Shown: positions 16,803 to 25,389 of the stretch, piece after piece
Layout: each line of letters starts with the position of its first letter
Numbering within the stretch: the stretch's first letter is position 1
Assembly (NCBI GenBank): GCA_014189435.1
Contig: CP050293.1
Span: 3,725,001 to 3,789,000, forward strand
Origin: Mesorhizobium loti
Lineage (GTDB): Bacteria; Pseudomonadota; Alphaproteobacteria; Rhizobiales; Rhizobiaceae
Reading direction: 5' to 3'
DNA: 64,000 nucleotides
Notes under the pieces: generated by a model
Database searches by the model: none
Told to the model about the DNA's origin: nothing
The model's input: the letters and a program-made list of their open reading frames with translations, nothing else
Translations under genes and position numbers: made by a program

Positions 16803-17231
16803 ATGACCACCACGATCCAGACGATCCGCGACGATTTTTCGTTCCTTGAGGACTGGGAAGACCGCTATCGCTACGTCATCGAACTCGGCGAGGCGCTGCC
16901 GCCGTTTCCGGACGAGCAGCGCAGCGCCGCCAACAAGGTGCCGGGCTGCGTCAGCCAGGTCTGGCTGACCACCGAACGCGCAGCTGGGGCCGACCCGGTC
17001 ATCACCTTCACCGGCGATTCGGACGCTCATATCGTGCGCGGGCTGGTCGCGATCATGCTGGCGCTGTTTTCCGGCAGGACCGCCAGCGAAATCCAGAAGA
17101 CCGATGCGGAAGCGACATTGAAAGAACTCGGCCTCGACGAACATCTGTCGCCGCAGCGCGCTAACGGCCTTCGCTCGATGGTCAAGCGTATCAAGCGCGA
17201 TGCCGAGACGGCGCTCAAACAGATCGCCTGA
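16803..17231 (+). CDS. sufE: SufE family Fe-S cluster assembly sulfur acceptor
   Basis: A 142-residue protein starting at ATG 16803. SufE accepts persulfide sulfur from the cysteine desulfurase SufS and passes it to the SufBCD scaffold. The active Cys49 is in NKVPGCVSQVW, and FLEDWEDRYRYVIELG and DAHIVRGLVAIMLALFSG are family signatures. No suf operon genes are next to it, so it is a stand-alone copy. Its stop codon lies at the edge of a partial dispersed repeat (17230-17261), and a strong bidirectional terminator follows. Confidence 0.92.
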   Translation: MTTTIQTIRDDFSFLEDWEDRYRYVIELGEALPPFPDEQRSAANKVPGCVSQVWLTTERAAGADPVITFTGDSDAHIVRGLVAIMLALFSGRTASEIQKTDAEATLKELGLDEHLSPQRANGLRSMVKRIKRDAETALKQIA

Positions 17232-17261
17232 AGCGTTTCACACTCTTCCTGGAACTGCTCT
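17230..17261. repeat. Partial copy of a dispersed intergenic repeat
   Basis: TTTCACACTCTTCCTGGAAC here matches TCTCACACTTTTCCTGGAAT at about 50306-50325 inside the larger repeat at 50230-50329. Only this end of the element is present. It begins within the sufE stop codon. Confidence 0.55.
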
Positions 17262-17293
17262 GCTCGATCAGCGCGTTGCCGCCCCGTAAAATC

Positions 17294-17319
17294 AAACGGC
17301 GCCCGAAGGCGCCGTTTTT
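17294..17319. terminator. Bidirectional Rho-independent terminator between sufE and mucR
   Basis: A perfect 10-bp stem, AAACGGCGCC/GGCGCCGTTT, with a CGAA tetraloop and a T run on the plus side (A-rich on the other). It sits between two convergent genes and can serve both. Confidence 0.85.
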
Positions 17320-17342
17320 CGATTCGATCTGGCTGGCAGCGA

Positions 17343-17768
17343 TTACCGCGCCTTGCGCTTGCGGCCGAGACCCATCTTCTTGGCGAGCTGGGACCGGGCA
17401 GCGGCATAGTTGGGTGCAACCATCGGATAGGTCGGGTCGAGGTTCCACTTTTCGCGATACTGATCCGGCGTCAGGTCATAATGGGTCATCAAATGGCGCT
17501 TCAGCGACTTGAACTTCTTGCCGTCTTCGAGGCAGACGATGTAGTCGTCATGAACCGAGCGCTTCGGGTTGACCGCCGGCTTTTGCTTGTCGGCAGGCGG
17601 TTGTTCGGCGGTTCCGCCCACACGCCCGAGTGCGGCATGGACATCGGATATCAGGTTCGGCAATTCGCCGACCGGCACGGGATTGTTGCTGACATAGGCG
17701 GCCACCACATCGGCGGTCAACTCGATCAGCGCATCGCTGTTTCGGGAAGGTGTTTCGACAATATCCAT
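17343..17768 (-). CDS. mucR: MucR/Ros family zinc-finger transcriptional regulator
   Basis: A 141-residue DNA-binding protein from ATG 17768; the open frame upstream to 17942 is not supported. The N-terminal helix region ([20 protein letters not shown]) is followed by a Pro/Lys-rich linker and the Ros-type finger [21 protein letters not shown]. The ligands read Cys79, Asp82, His92 and His96, so the second cysteine of classical Ros is replaced by Asp, a variant known in Mesorhizobium and Brucella homologues. The family controls exopolysaccharide, motility and symbiosis or virulence genes and often represses its own promoter. The AT-rich upstream region fits this preference for AT-rich targets. 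Confidence 0.92.
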   Translation of the reverse strand: MDIVETPSRNSDALIELTADVVAAYVSNNPVPVGELPNLISDVHAALGRVGGTAEQPPADKQKPAVNPKRSVHDDYIVCLEDGKKFKSLKRHLMTHYDLTPDQYREKWNLDPTYPMVAPNYAAARSQLAKKMGLGRKRKAR

Positions 17769-18211
17769 GGTCTTCAGGCCCCAACAAGAGTTACTTCGAT
17801 CCGAGCCCTTTTTTACAGGCAGGGCATTGCACGAACTTTGTGCAGGTAGAGCTTCTGCGATTCGTGTCGCGGGCACATCAATGAGCCCGCGCACCAAGTA
17901 AGTCAATTCGCCCCTTGCGCTATATTGAGCGATGTTGGTCAATTATTCCCAGATCAGCTTCAATCTTTCGTGCATTGTGTAATTTATCGATATTTCGCGC
18001 GCCAACCAGCAACGGCTGACGCAACGTCAGCTCTCCGTTACATTCGGGGCAACTCACAAAGCAGGTTTCAATGCTTGATTTTGCTTGGCTATTGCACACG
18101 CGAACTTGGTTGTTCACACCTGTCCACAAAACCACAGGTTGCCGCCATTGCACAAGCAATCAGGCGACATGCCTGTCACCCAATCAGGTCGGTTAACCGC
18201 TCCCGCGTCAA
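17769..18211. other. AT-richer intergenic region upstream of mucR
   Basis: 443 bases with no supported gene. It holds the mucR promoter; bases 17930-18000 are rich in AT steps (for example AATTTATCGATATTTCGCG), which would suit MucR autoregulation. No clear RNA gene was recognised. Confidence 0.45.
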
Positions 18212-18583
18212 TCAACGCGGGGTGATGTATTTGCCGTAGGCCCACCCGGTGACAAAGTTGCCGTTCTGGGCCGGGTCATGCCAGATTTCGCACCAACGAT
18301 AGCGAACCTTCTGTTCCTGCTTCCACGCCGGCTGGTTGGCGATGTCGAGCAGGTTTATCCCGCCGGTGCATCGTCCGGTCATCTGCAGAACGGTCCCGTT
18401 CGGGTATGCCGCCTGCTTCTGGGACGTGCCCGAAGGGTATTTGCGCACATTGAGCGTGTCGCCGAACGGTACATTGGCCACTTGCCAAGCCGCGAATACG
18501 GTCGCATGAGACTGGCCGGCAAAGGCCAGAGTGAGCGAAGCAACGGCGAAAGCCGCAGCAGTCCGAGAATAAACAGTCATCAT
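18212..18583 (-). CDS. Exported SH3-like small protein
   Basis: A 123-residue protein. Two successive ATG codons (18583, 18580) follow a GGGAGGAGAG ribosome site; either may be used. A signal peptide (about residues 6-27, AAAFAVASLTLAFAGQSHA) precedes a domain with DTLNVRKYPSGTSQK and GTVLQMTGRC, the pattern of bacterial SH3 domains that bind wall peptides or metals. Cysteines in GRC and RWCEIW may form a disulfide. FVTGWAYGKYI closes the domain as in SH3_3 proteins. The gene is divergent from the oligopeptidase gene with a 112-base gap. Confidence 0.75.
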   Translation of the reverse strand: MMTVYSRTAAAFAVASLTLAFAGQSHATVFAAWQVANVPFGDTLNVRKYPSGTSQKQAAYPNGTVLQMTGRCTGGINLLDIANQPAWKQEQKVRYRWCEIWHDPAQNGNFVTGWAYGKYITPR

Positions 18584-18695
18584 CTCTCCTCCCGACCCAT
18601 CTCCTGGAGCCGACACAACCCCTAGACTGCGGCTCTTGAACCCGCCCTGATCGGCGTATTCATTCGCCATTCAAGATACTTCAAAGCGAGACGCA

Positions 18696-20819
18696 ATGAC
18701 CAAGACATCAGCATTTCCGATCGTCAGCCCGCCAACGCCCGAGAAGCGGCCGGTTTTTGACACGCATCACGGCATCACGCGAACCGACGACTATGCCTGG
18801 CTGCGAGCCGACAACTGGCAGGAGATGTTCCGGGACCCGTCATTGCTCGATGCGGGGATCCGCGCTGAGCTTGAGGCAGAGAATGCCTACCAGTCAAAGC
18901 TGATGGCCGACACGGTCGAGCTGCAAAAGCAGCTTTTCAAGGAGATGAAGGGCCGTATCAAGGAGGACGATTCTTCCGTGCCGATGAAGGATGGAGCCTA
19001 TGCCTATGGCTCGTCCTTCAAGCTTGGCGGCGAGCAGCCGCGCTATTTCCGCATGCCGCGCGACGGCGGCGCCGAGCATATCCTGCTCGACGGCGATGCG
19101 GAGGCCGCGGGCAAGGCCTATTTCCGTCTTGGCGGCGTCGACCATTCGGCCGACCACGCCAAACTGCTGTGGGCATTCGACGACAAGGGCTCCGAATTCT
19201 ACACGCTTCGCGTGCGCGACCTTGCCGATGGCAAGGAGCTTGCCGACCAGATACCCGACACCGGCGGCTCAGGTGTCTGGAACGCCGGCAATGACGGCTT
19301 CTTCTACACGCGGCTCGACCCCAACCACCGCCCGTCCAAGGTGCTGTTCCATGCGCTGGGCGACAGCCCGCAAAGCGATCGGCTGATCTATGAGGAAACC
19401 GATCCTGGCTTCTTCATGAATGTCGACGGCACCCGCAACAACGAATGGATCATGATCGGCATCAACGATCACGAGACTTCGGAATATCGCCTCTTGAGCG
19501 CCAGCGATCCGTTTGCCGAACCGAAACTGGTCTCGCCGCGCGAGGTCGGCCTCCAGTATGACCTTGAAGAAGGCGGCGACATCTTCTTCATCCTGACCAA
19601 TGCCGATGGCGCCAAGGATTTCAAGATCATGACGGCGCCGGCGAGCGATCCGGTCCGTGCCAACTGGCAGGAACTGGTGCCGCACGAGCCGGGCCGGCTG
19701 ATCCTGTCCGTGATCGGCTTCAGGGACCACATGGTCCGGCTGGAGCGCAAGGAAGGCCTGCCGCGCATTGTCGTGCGCGACCGCGAGAGCGGCGAGGAGC
19801 ATCTTCTGTCGCTCGACGAGGAGGCTTTCTCGCTCGGCCTGTCGGGTTCCTATGAGTACGACACCGAGATCATGCGCTTTTCCTATTCGTCGATGACGAC
19901 GCCGGCCCAGGTGTTCGACTACAATATGCGCACCCGCGAGCGGGTGCTGCTGAAGACCCAGGAAGTGCCGTCCGGCCATGATGCGGACCACTATGTGACG
20001 CGGCGGCTGATGGCGCCGGCCAGCGATGGCGAACTGGTGCCGATCTCGCTTTTGCACCATCGCGACACGCCGCTGGATGGATCCGCACCTTGCCTGCTTT
20101 ACGGCTACGGCTCCTATGGCATCACCGTGCCGGCCGCCTTCAACACCAACTGGTTCTCGCTGGTCGACCGCGGCTTTGTCTTCGCCATCGCCCATGTCCG
20201 CGGCGGCAAGGACAAGGGCTATGGCTGGTACGACGACGGCAAGCGGGAGAACAAGATGAATACGTTCACCGATTTCATCGCCGTCGCGCGCCATCTGGTC
20301 ACCGAGCGTTACACGGCGCATGACCGCATCGTCGCGCAAGGCGGTTCGGCCGGCGGCATGCTGATGGGCGCCATCGCCAATATGGCGCCGGATTGCTTTG
20401 GCGGCATCGTCGCCGAGGTTCCTTTCGTCGACGTGCTCACCACAATGCTCGACGCAACCCTGCCGCTGACGCCGCCGGAATGGCCTGAATGGGGCAATCC
20501 GATCGCATCCGCCGACGACTACCGAACCATCGCTGCCTACTCGCCCTATGACAATGTCGCAGCGCTCGACTATCCGCCGATCCTGGCGCTGGCCGGCCTC
20601 ACCGATCCGCGCGTCACCTATTGGGAACCGGCCAAATGGGTGGCGCGGCTGCGCGACCGCAAGAGCGGCGACAATCCGGTGCTGTTCAAGATCAACATGG
20701 ATTCCGGCCATGCCGGCGCCTCCGGCCGGTTTTCAAGGCTGGAGGAGATCGCCTACACCTATTCGTTTGCACTGAAGGCGATGGGCAAGGCGGAGCTTAC
20801 GGGAGGAACCGACAGATGA
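18696..20819 (+). CDS. ptrB: Oligopeptidase B-like prolyl oligopeptidase (S9A)
   Basis: A 707-residue cytoplasmic serine peptidase that cuts short peptides after basic residues if it is a true oligopeptidase B. It has the N-terminal beta-propeller (DDYAWLRADNWQEM at about residue 29), then the alpha/beta hydrolase domain. The nucleophile Ser, about residue 551, is in GGSAGGMLMG. The Asp is in AGLTDPRVTYWEP, and the His, about 672, is in SGHAGASGRF. There is no signal peptide. The LysE-type exporter gene overlaps its stop by four bases, so both are likely co-transcribed. Confidence 0.9.
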   Translation: MTKTSAFPIVSPPTPEKRPVFDTHHGITRTDDYAWLRADNWQEMFRDPSLLDAGIRAELEAENAYQSKLMADTVELQKQLFKEMKGRIKEDDSSVPMKDGAYAYGSSFKLGGEQPRYFRMPRDGGAEHILLDGDAEAAGKAYFRLGGVDHSADHAKLLWAFDDKGSEFYTLRVRDLADGKELADQIPDTGGSGVWNAGNDGFFYTRLDPNHRPSKVLFHALGDSPQSDRLIYEETDPGFFMNVDGTRNNEWIMIGINDHETSEYRLLSASDPFAEPKLVSPREVGLQYDLEEGGDIFFILTNADGAKDFKIMTAPASDPVRANWQELVPHEPGRLILSVIGFRDHMVRLERKEGLPRIVVRDRESGEEHLLSLDEEAFSLGLSGSYEYDTEIMRFSYSSMTTPAQVFDYNMRTRERVLLKTQEVPSGHDADHYVTRRLMAPASDGELVPISLLHHRDTPLDGSAPCLLYGYGSYGITVPAAFNTNWFSLVDRGFVFAIAHVRGGKDKGYGWYDDGKRENKMNTFTDFIAVARHLVTERYTAHDRIVAQGGSAGGMLMGAIANMAPDCFGGIVAEVPFVDVLTTMLDATLPLTPPEWPEWGNPIASADDYRTIAAYSPYDNVAALDYPPILALAGLTDPRVTYWEPAKWVARLRDRKSGDNPVLFKINMDSGHAGASGRFSRLEEIAYTYSFALKAMGKAELTGGTDR

Positions 20820-21442
20820 TCGATCTCGCTACATTGACTGCCTATGTCGCGGTTGTGCTCGGCTTCGTCTTTATTCCGGGTCCGGCCACGCTCCTTACCA
20901 TAGCGCGGGCAACGAGCTCCGGAACCAAGGTTGGCATCGCGACCGGCGCCGGGATCGCTGCCGGCGACGTGTTTCACACCGTCATGGCGATGGTCGGCAT
21001 CTCGGCGATCATCGCCACATCGGCGACGCTGTTCAGCATCGTAAAGTACATCGGTGCGGCCTACCTCGTTTATCTCGGCATTCGTGCGATCATCGAGAAA
21101 ACACCGGCCGACCCGGCTGCCGGCGCGCTCGCGATCTCCGCCGGCAAGGCGTTTCGACAGGCTATCCTGACCGAAGTGCTCAATCCCAAGACCGCGCTTT
21201 TCTTCCTTGCATTCCTGCCTCAGTTCGTGCGGCCTGAAAACGGATCGGTGACGCTTCAGATGACTGCGTTAGGGGTCATCTTCGTGGTACTGGGCCTTTT
21301 CAGCACGGTCGTCTTTGCCATGAGCGCTGGCCGGCTCGGCACGTTCCTGCGCCGAAATCCGGCGGTGTTGCGATGGCAAGGCAAAGTCGTCGGCGGCATC
21401 TACTGCGCGCTGGGTGTTCGGCTCGCGCTGCAGCAGCGCTGA
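20816..21442 (+). CDS. LysE family amino-acid/metabolite exporter
   Basis: A 208-residue membrane protein with about six hydrophobic segments. The ATG overlaps the upstream TGA (ATGA) and has GGGAGGA in front. FIPGPATLLTIARATSSG near the N-terminus and LNPKTALFFLAFLPQF in the middle are the LysE/RhtB signatures. The substrate is not predictable. The link to a peptidase could mean removal of surplus amino acids released from peptides (inference). Confidence 0.9.
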   Translation: MIDLATLTAYVAVVLGFVFIPGPATLLTIARATSSGTKVGIATGAGIAAGDVFHTVMAMVGISAIIATSATLFSIVKYIGAAYLVYLGIRAIIEKTPADPAAGALAISAGKAFRQAILTEVLNPKTALFFLAFLPQFVRPENGSVTLQMTALGVIFVVLGLFSTVVFAMSAGRLGTFLRRNPAVLRWQGKVVGGIYCALGVRLALQQR

Positions 21443-21687
21443 CCTTTTCATCCCTGTTCAAAGCAACCTCGCCGCCGGTCAACGGAACGGGTCGCGAACC
21501 GCGCCGCCGCTGTTCCTCGACGGATTTCCAAGGTCATGAATTTTTGATTTGCGTATGATCTTTTCCGAGACTTCATTTCGCGGTCATGCGCCGCGATTTT
21601 CTGCTCGCAATTGCCACCATCGCGCGCTACCCAATGCCCGGCTCTTTCAAAGCCGCGACTGCCAGTACTATCTTGCAAGGGTCCGCC

Positions 21688-22089
21688 ATGCTGCTCGTTG
21701 ACGTCTATCTCGACAAATCGTCCATCCAGGGCATCGGTGTGTTTGCCAGGGCCCAGATTCCGCGGGGCACGCTGATCTGGAAGCTGGACCCGAGATTCGA
21801 TCGGATCATCGACGTGGAAACTTATGAGAGCGAAAGCGGATCGGTGAAGAGCTATCTCGACCGCTATTCTTACCCCGACCGGCGCGACCCGAACTACATC
21901 GTCTTCGAAGCCGACGACGCGCGCTTCATGAACCATGCGGACGAGCCGAATTGCGACGTCTCCTCACCTGAGGAAACATACGCCTTGCGCGATATCGCAC
22001 CTGGCGAGGAACTGACCTGCGACTACAATCATTTCTTTGAAACCGGCTTCGATTTCCTCGGCGACCGCCACCTGTCGCCGGAAAACTAG
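21688..22089 (+). CDS. SET-domain protein (putative protein-lysine methyltransferase)
   Basis: A 133-residue protein consisting almost only of a SET domain. ATG 21688 was chosen because the fold begins directly after it (YLDKSSIQGIGVFARAQIPRGT). The cofactor and lysine-channel motifs are visible as ARFMNHADEPNC and GEELTCDYNHFF. There is no pre-SET or post-SET Cys cluster. Bacterial stand-alone SET proteins have poorly known targets. It is convergent with the cytochrome genes, sharing four bases at the ends. Confidence 0.85.
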   Translation: MLLVDVYLDKSSIQGIGVFARAQIPRGTLIWKLDPRFDRIIDVETYESESGSVKSYLDRYSYPDRRDPNYIVFEADDARFMNHADEPNCDVSSPEETYALRDIAPGEELTCDYNHFFETGFDFLGDRHLSPEN

Positions 22090-23036
22090 CTCGCCGGCTT
22101 TTTGCGCGGCGGATAGCCGTTTGGATGCGGCGGTATCGCCTTGAGATAGGCGGCGATGGCCGCACGGTCCTCCGGCGCCAGTTCTGCCATGTTCCGCTGC
22201 ACGTCGACCATGGCGCCGCCGACGGAATCGAATTCAGGCGTAAAGCCGGTTTCGAGGTAGTTGGCGATGTCGGCTTCCGACCAATCGCCTATACCGCCCT
22301 CGCCCGATGTGATGTTCGGCACGACGCCGCTGCCTTCGGCAGCCACCGCACCGGCCAGCCACGCGTTCTTTTTCGTACCACCTGCAAAGTCGCGCGGCGT
22401 GTGGCATTCGCCGCAATGGCCCGGCCCTTCGACCAGATGGCGGCCGGCCATCACCGGATCGGGCGTGCCATCGGGGAATGCAATGACCGGCTGGTCACTG
22501 AGGTAGAGCAATTTCCATAGACCGATGCCGCGACGAATGTTGAAGGGAAAACCGAGCGAATTGCCCGGTGCGTTGCCGGCGACCGCCGGCAACGTCTTCA
22601 GGAAGGCATAGAGATCGGCAATGTCGGCCGGCTTCATGCGCGCGTAGGACGCATAGGGAAACGCTGGATAGAAATGCTCGCCCGAGGGCGATACGCCCTT
22701 CAGCATGGCGTTGGCGAGGTCCTCGGCCGACCAGGCGCCGATGCCGTCCTTGGGATCTTGCGAGATGTTGGGCGGGACGAAGGTTCCGAACGGCGTCTTG
22801 AGCTCGAGCCCACCCACGAGTTGAAGCCGCGCATCGCCCTGTGAGCCCGGCTTTGCGTGGCAGGACGTGCAGCCGCCGGCATAGAAGATGCGCTTGCCCT
22901 TGGCCGGGTCGCCAGGGCCGAGCTTGGCCAGGGTCTCACTGTCGAGCCTCACCGGCGCCGACAGCACCCAACCGGCAACCGCGCCGACGCCGCCCAGAAT
23001 GACGAGGGCGCCGACGAGTTTTTTCAGCCAGGGCAT
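22086..23036 (-). CDS. Membrane-anchored dihaem cytochrome c
   Basis: A 316-residue protein with an N-terminal signal anchor (about residues 6-25). It has two haem sites, CTSCH near residue 56 and CGECH near residue 214. Axial Met candidates follow, as in YASYARMKPADI. The arrangement resembles the cytochrome subunit of alcohol/aldehyde dehydrogenases (AdhB-like), but that subunit has three haems and no dehydrogenase gene is adjacent. It probably passes electrons between a periplasmic dehydrogenase and a terminal oxidase. It lies 9 bases after a cytochrome c' gene on the same strand, so the two form an operon. Confidence 0.88.
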   Translation of the reverse strand: MPWLKKLVGALVILGGVGAVAGWVLSAPVRLDSETLAKLGPGDPAKGKRIFYAGGCTSCHAKPGSQGDARLQLVGGLELKTPFGTFVPPNISQDPKDGIGAWSAEDLANAMLKGVSPSGEHFYPAFPYASYARMKPADIADLYAFLKTLPAVAGNAPGNSLGFPFNIRRGIGLWKLLYLSDQPVIAFPDGTPDPVMAGRHLVEGPGHCGECHTPRDFAGGTKKNAWLAGAVAAEGSGVVPNITSGEGGIGDWSEADIANYLETGFTPEFDSVGGAMVDVQRNMAELAPEDRAAIAAYLKAIPPHPNGYPPRKKPAS

Positions 23037-23045
23037 CGCCCGCTA

Positions 23046-23483
23046 TCAGCCCTTTTTCACTCGATAGGTCTGGTGGCAGGTGCCGCAATTGGAAGCAATC
23101 GCGCCAAACTGCGTCTTCAACGTATCGACATCGGCGGGAGCGGCGGCGGTGGCTGCCTTGACGTCGGCGAGATATTTGTCCTCAACGGCCTTGAAGCCAG
23201 CCGTGTCTTCCCAAATCTTGGGCGCCGCTGTCGTGTCGCCTGTATCGCTGCCTGCCGGGAACAGCGCAGCGGCATCGAATTTCTCGGCATTCGCCTGCAA
23301 TGCCTGCAACTGCGTCAGCACGGCAGCGGCATCAAAAGGCTCCTCACCCTTGACCACTTTCGAAATGCCGCCGACGATCTTTCCACGTTCCTTCATCAGT
23401 GCCTGCCGATCGAGGATCGGGTCGGCAAGGGCCGCCGAGGCGGCGAGTGCAAGCATAGAGATGGCGATAACAAGCTTTCTCAT
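23046..23483 (-). CDS. Cytochrome c' / c-556 family protein
   Basis: A 145-residue periplasmic protein with a signal peptide (AISMLALAASAALA). It is a four-helix bundle with the single haem site CGTCHQTYR near the C-terminus, the usual place in cytochromes c'. The Met or His ligand of helix 1 (QALMKERGKIV) gives the c-556 subtype if Met ligates the iron. The family binds NO or carries electrons. It is the first gene of a two-gene unit with the dihaem cytochrome. Confidence 0.9.
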   Translation of the reverse strand: MRKLVIAISMLALAASAALADPILDRQALMKERGKIVGGISKVVKGEEPFDAAAVLTQLQALQANAEKFDAAALFPAGSDTGDTTAAPKIWEDTAGFKAVEDKYLADVKAATAAAPADVDTLKTQFGAIASNCGTCHQTYRVKKG

Positions 23484-23611
23484 TCAATTGGCTCCGTGAT
23501 GAAGGCATTTCGGGACAGGACGTTAACGGATGCTACAGGGGGAAAATTCCCTTCCCCCAGATGATTTTTTTCCAGACTTTGCTGTTACGGGAAACTCGAC
23601 GCAGAAAAAGA

Positions 23612-23636
23612 AAAGCCCCGGGAATGCCGGGGCTTT
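23612..23636 (-). terminator. Rho-independent terminator of sodB
   Basis: A perfect 10-bp stem AAAGCCCCGG/CCGGGGCTTT with a 5-base loop. On the minus strand it is followed by a T-rich run (TTTTCTTTTTC). It starts 11 bases after the sodB stop. Confidence 0.85.
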
Positions 23637-23646
23637 CTACGATCGA

Positions 23647-24246
23647 TCACTTCGCCTTTTCGTACAATTCCAGCACGTGATCCCAATTGATCAGGCTGTC
23701 GACGAACGCCTCGAGATATTTCGGCCGGGCGTTGCGATAGTCGATGTAATAGGAGTGCTCCCAGACATCGACGCCGAGGATCGGCGACGCGCCATGGACG
23801 AGCGGGTTCTCGCCATTCGGCGTTTTCGAGATCGCCAGCTTGCCGTCCTTGACTGAAACCCAGGCCCAGCCGGAGCCGAACTGTGTCGTGCCGGCGGCAA
23901 TGAAGTCGGCCTTGAATTTGTCGTAGCCACCGAGATCGCTATCGACTGCCTTCTGCAGGGCGCCGGGCAGCTTGTTGCCGCCGCCACCCTTCTTCATCCA
24001 CTTCCAGAAATGGATGTGGTTGTAGTGCTGGGCGGCATTGTTGAAGAGGCCGGCATTCTTGCCGAACGACTGCTTGACCACCTCTTCGACCGACAGGTCG
24101 CCCAGGCCGGCCTCGGCGGCGAGCTTGTTGCCGTTGTCGACATACGCCTTGTGGTGCTTGTCGTGGTGATATTCCAGCGTCTCTTTCGACATGTAAGGCT
24201 GCAAGGCCTCATAGTCGTAAGGCAGAGCGGGCAATTCAAAAGCCAT
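23647..24246 (-). CDS. sodB: Superoxide dismutase, Fe type
   Basis: A 199-residue enzyme that converts superoxide to H2O2 and O2. The metal ligands are visible: His27 (EYHHDKHHKAY), His74 (AAQHYNHIHFW), and Asp and His in VDVWEHSYYIDY. The Gln in NNAAQHYNH sits at the place characteristic of iron SOD (Gln69 in E. coli SodB). There is no signal peptide, so it is cytoplasmic. A GAGGGAG ribosome site precedes the ATG. It is a single-gene unit with its own terminator. Confidence 0.95.
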   Translation of the reverse strand: MAFELPALPYDYEALQPYMSKETLEYHHDKHHKAYVDNGNKLAAEAGLGDLSVEEVVKQSFGKNAGLFNNAAQHYNHIHFWKWMKKGGGGNKLPGALQKAVDSDLGGYDKFKADFIAAGTTQFGSGWAWVSVKDGKLAISKTPNGENPLVHGASPILGVDVWEHSYYIDYRNARPKYLEAFVDSLINWDHVLELYEKAK

Positions 24247-24353
24247 GGATGGTACTCCCTCGTGGAAAAATCCGGTGTCGATACCGGACTAAGATAGGTC
24301 TGGAATGGGTTGGGACAACTCCGGGATGAAGCGTCGATCGCCTTTTTATCCGC

Positions 24354-25232
24354 TCAAGCGGCGGAAGTCGAATGCGCCCAATCCCAATAGAGTTCGCGCG
24401 CCTTCTTGGCCACCGGCCCGGGTTGCAAATTGCGATCCTCGATGCGGGTGATCGGCACCACCTTGGAATGGTTGCCGGTCGAAAAGATCTCGTCCGCTTC
24501 GAGGAAATCGCGCACCGACAGCGTCTTTTCGGTGGTCTTGAAGCCATACTCGCCAAGCAGCGTTATCGTGCGCGAGCGGGTGATGCCGGACAGGAACGTG
24601 CCGTTCGGCGCCGGTGTAAAGACATGGCCGTCCTTGACCAGGAAGATGTTCGAGGTTCCGGTCTCGGCGACATTGCCCAGCATGTCGAGCACCATCGCGT
24701 TGTCGAAGCCGCGCATCTTGGCTTCGAGAATGGCACGGCCGTTGTTGGGGTAGAGGCAGCCGGCCTTGGCGTTGGTCGGCATGGTTTCGATGGTCGGACG
24801 CCGAAACGGCGACACCGTCACCGAAAAGCCGGTCGGCGGGATCATCGGCGATTCGTAGAGGCAAAGGCAGAAGCGGGTCGAGGCGGGATCAGCCGGCACG
24901 CCCATATAGCCGCCATGCTCGGCCCAGTACATCGGCCTGATGTAGACCGCAGTCTTGCCGTCGAACTTCTTCAACCCATCCCATGTCAGCCCGACGATCT
25001 TGTCGGCGGTCATATTCGGCTTGAGGCCAAGCGCGATCGCCGAGGAATTCACCCTGGCGGCATGAAGCTCGAGGTCCGGCGCCACGCCTTCGAACCAGCG
25101 GCCGCCGTCGAACACGCTGGTGCCGAGCCACATCGCGTGGCTGCGCGGCCCCAGAATGGCGACATTGCCCTCGTGCCAATCACCATCGACGAAAGTCCAT
25201 GTCGTGGATTGCGCCGCAGCCGCCAGTGTCAT
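24354..25232 (-). CDS. Branched-chain amino acid aminotransferase, class IV
   Basis: A 292-residue PLP enzyme read from the ATG at 25232 (MTLAAAAQSTTW); an upstream ATG at 25271 gives 13 extra residues. The PLP lysine is in TNAKAGCLYPN, and the phosphate-loop block is ETGTSNIFLVKDG. TRSRTITLLGEYGF and SGITRS match IlvE-type proteins. It interconverts branched-chain amino acids with 2-oxo acids using glutamate. D-amino-acid aminotransferase and aminodeoxychorismate lyase share the fold and cannot be fully excluded. Confidence 0.85.
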   Translation of the reverse strand: MTLAAAAQSTTWTFVDGDWHEGNVAILGPRSHAMWLGTSVFDGGRWFEGVAPDLELHAARVNSSAIALGLKPNMTADKIVGLTWDGLKKFDGKTAVYIRPMYWAEHGGYMGVPADPASTRFCLCLYESPMIPPTGFSVTVSPFRRPTIETMPTNAKAGCLYPNNGRAILEAKMRGFDNAMVLDMLGNVAETGTSNIFLVKDGHVFTPAPNGTFLSGITRSRTITLLGEYGFKTTEKTLSVRDFLEADEIFSTGNHSKVVPITRIEDRNLQPGPVAKKARELYWDWAHSTSAA

Positions 25233-25389
25233 CGTGTTGTCCCGTCTCAATCGGTCTCGTGTGACAGCCATTGGAAGATGCTTTGGCGGGCGCCGTCAAC
25301 CGGCATCAAGGAGTTTTGTTGAGGCCAGCGCCGGGGCGCGATGCAATCAAAGCTTGCACCTTGTCGCGCCTGCCCTCAAAACTGTTGTC

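Noticed and set aside
19269..20711. Minus-strand open frame of about 480 codons
   Set aside because: Antisense shadow of the oligopeptidase gene.
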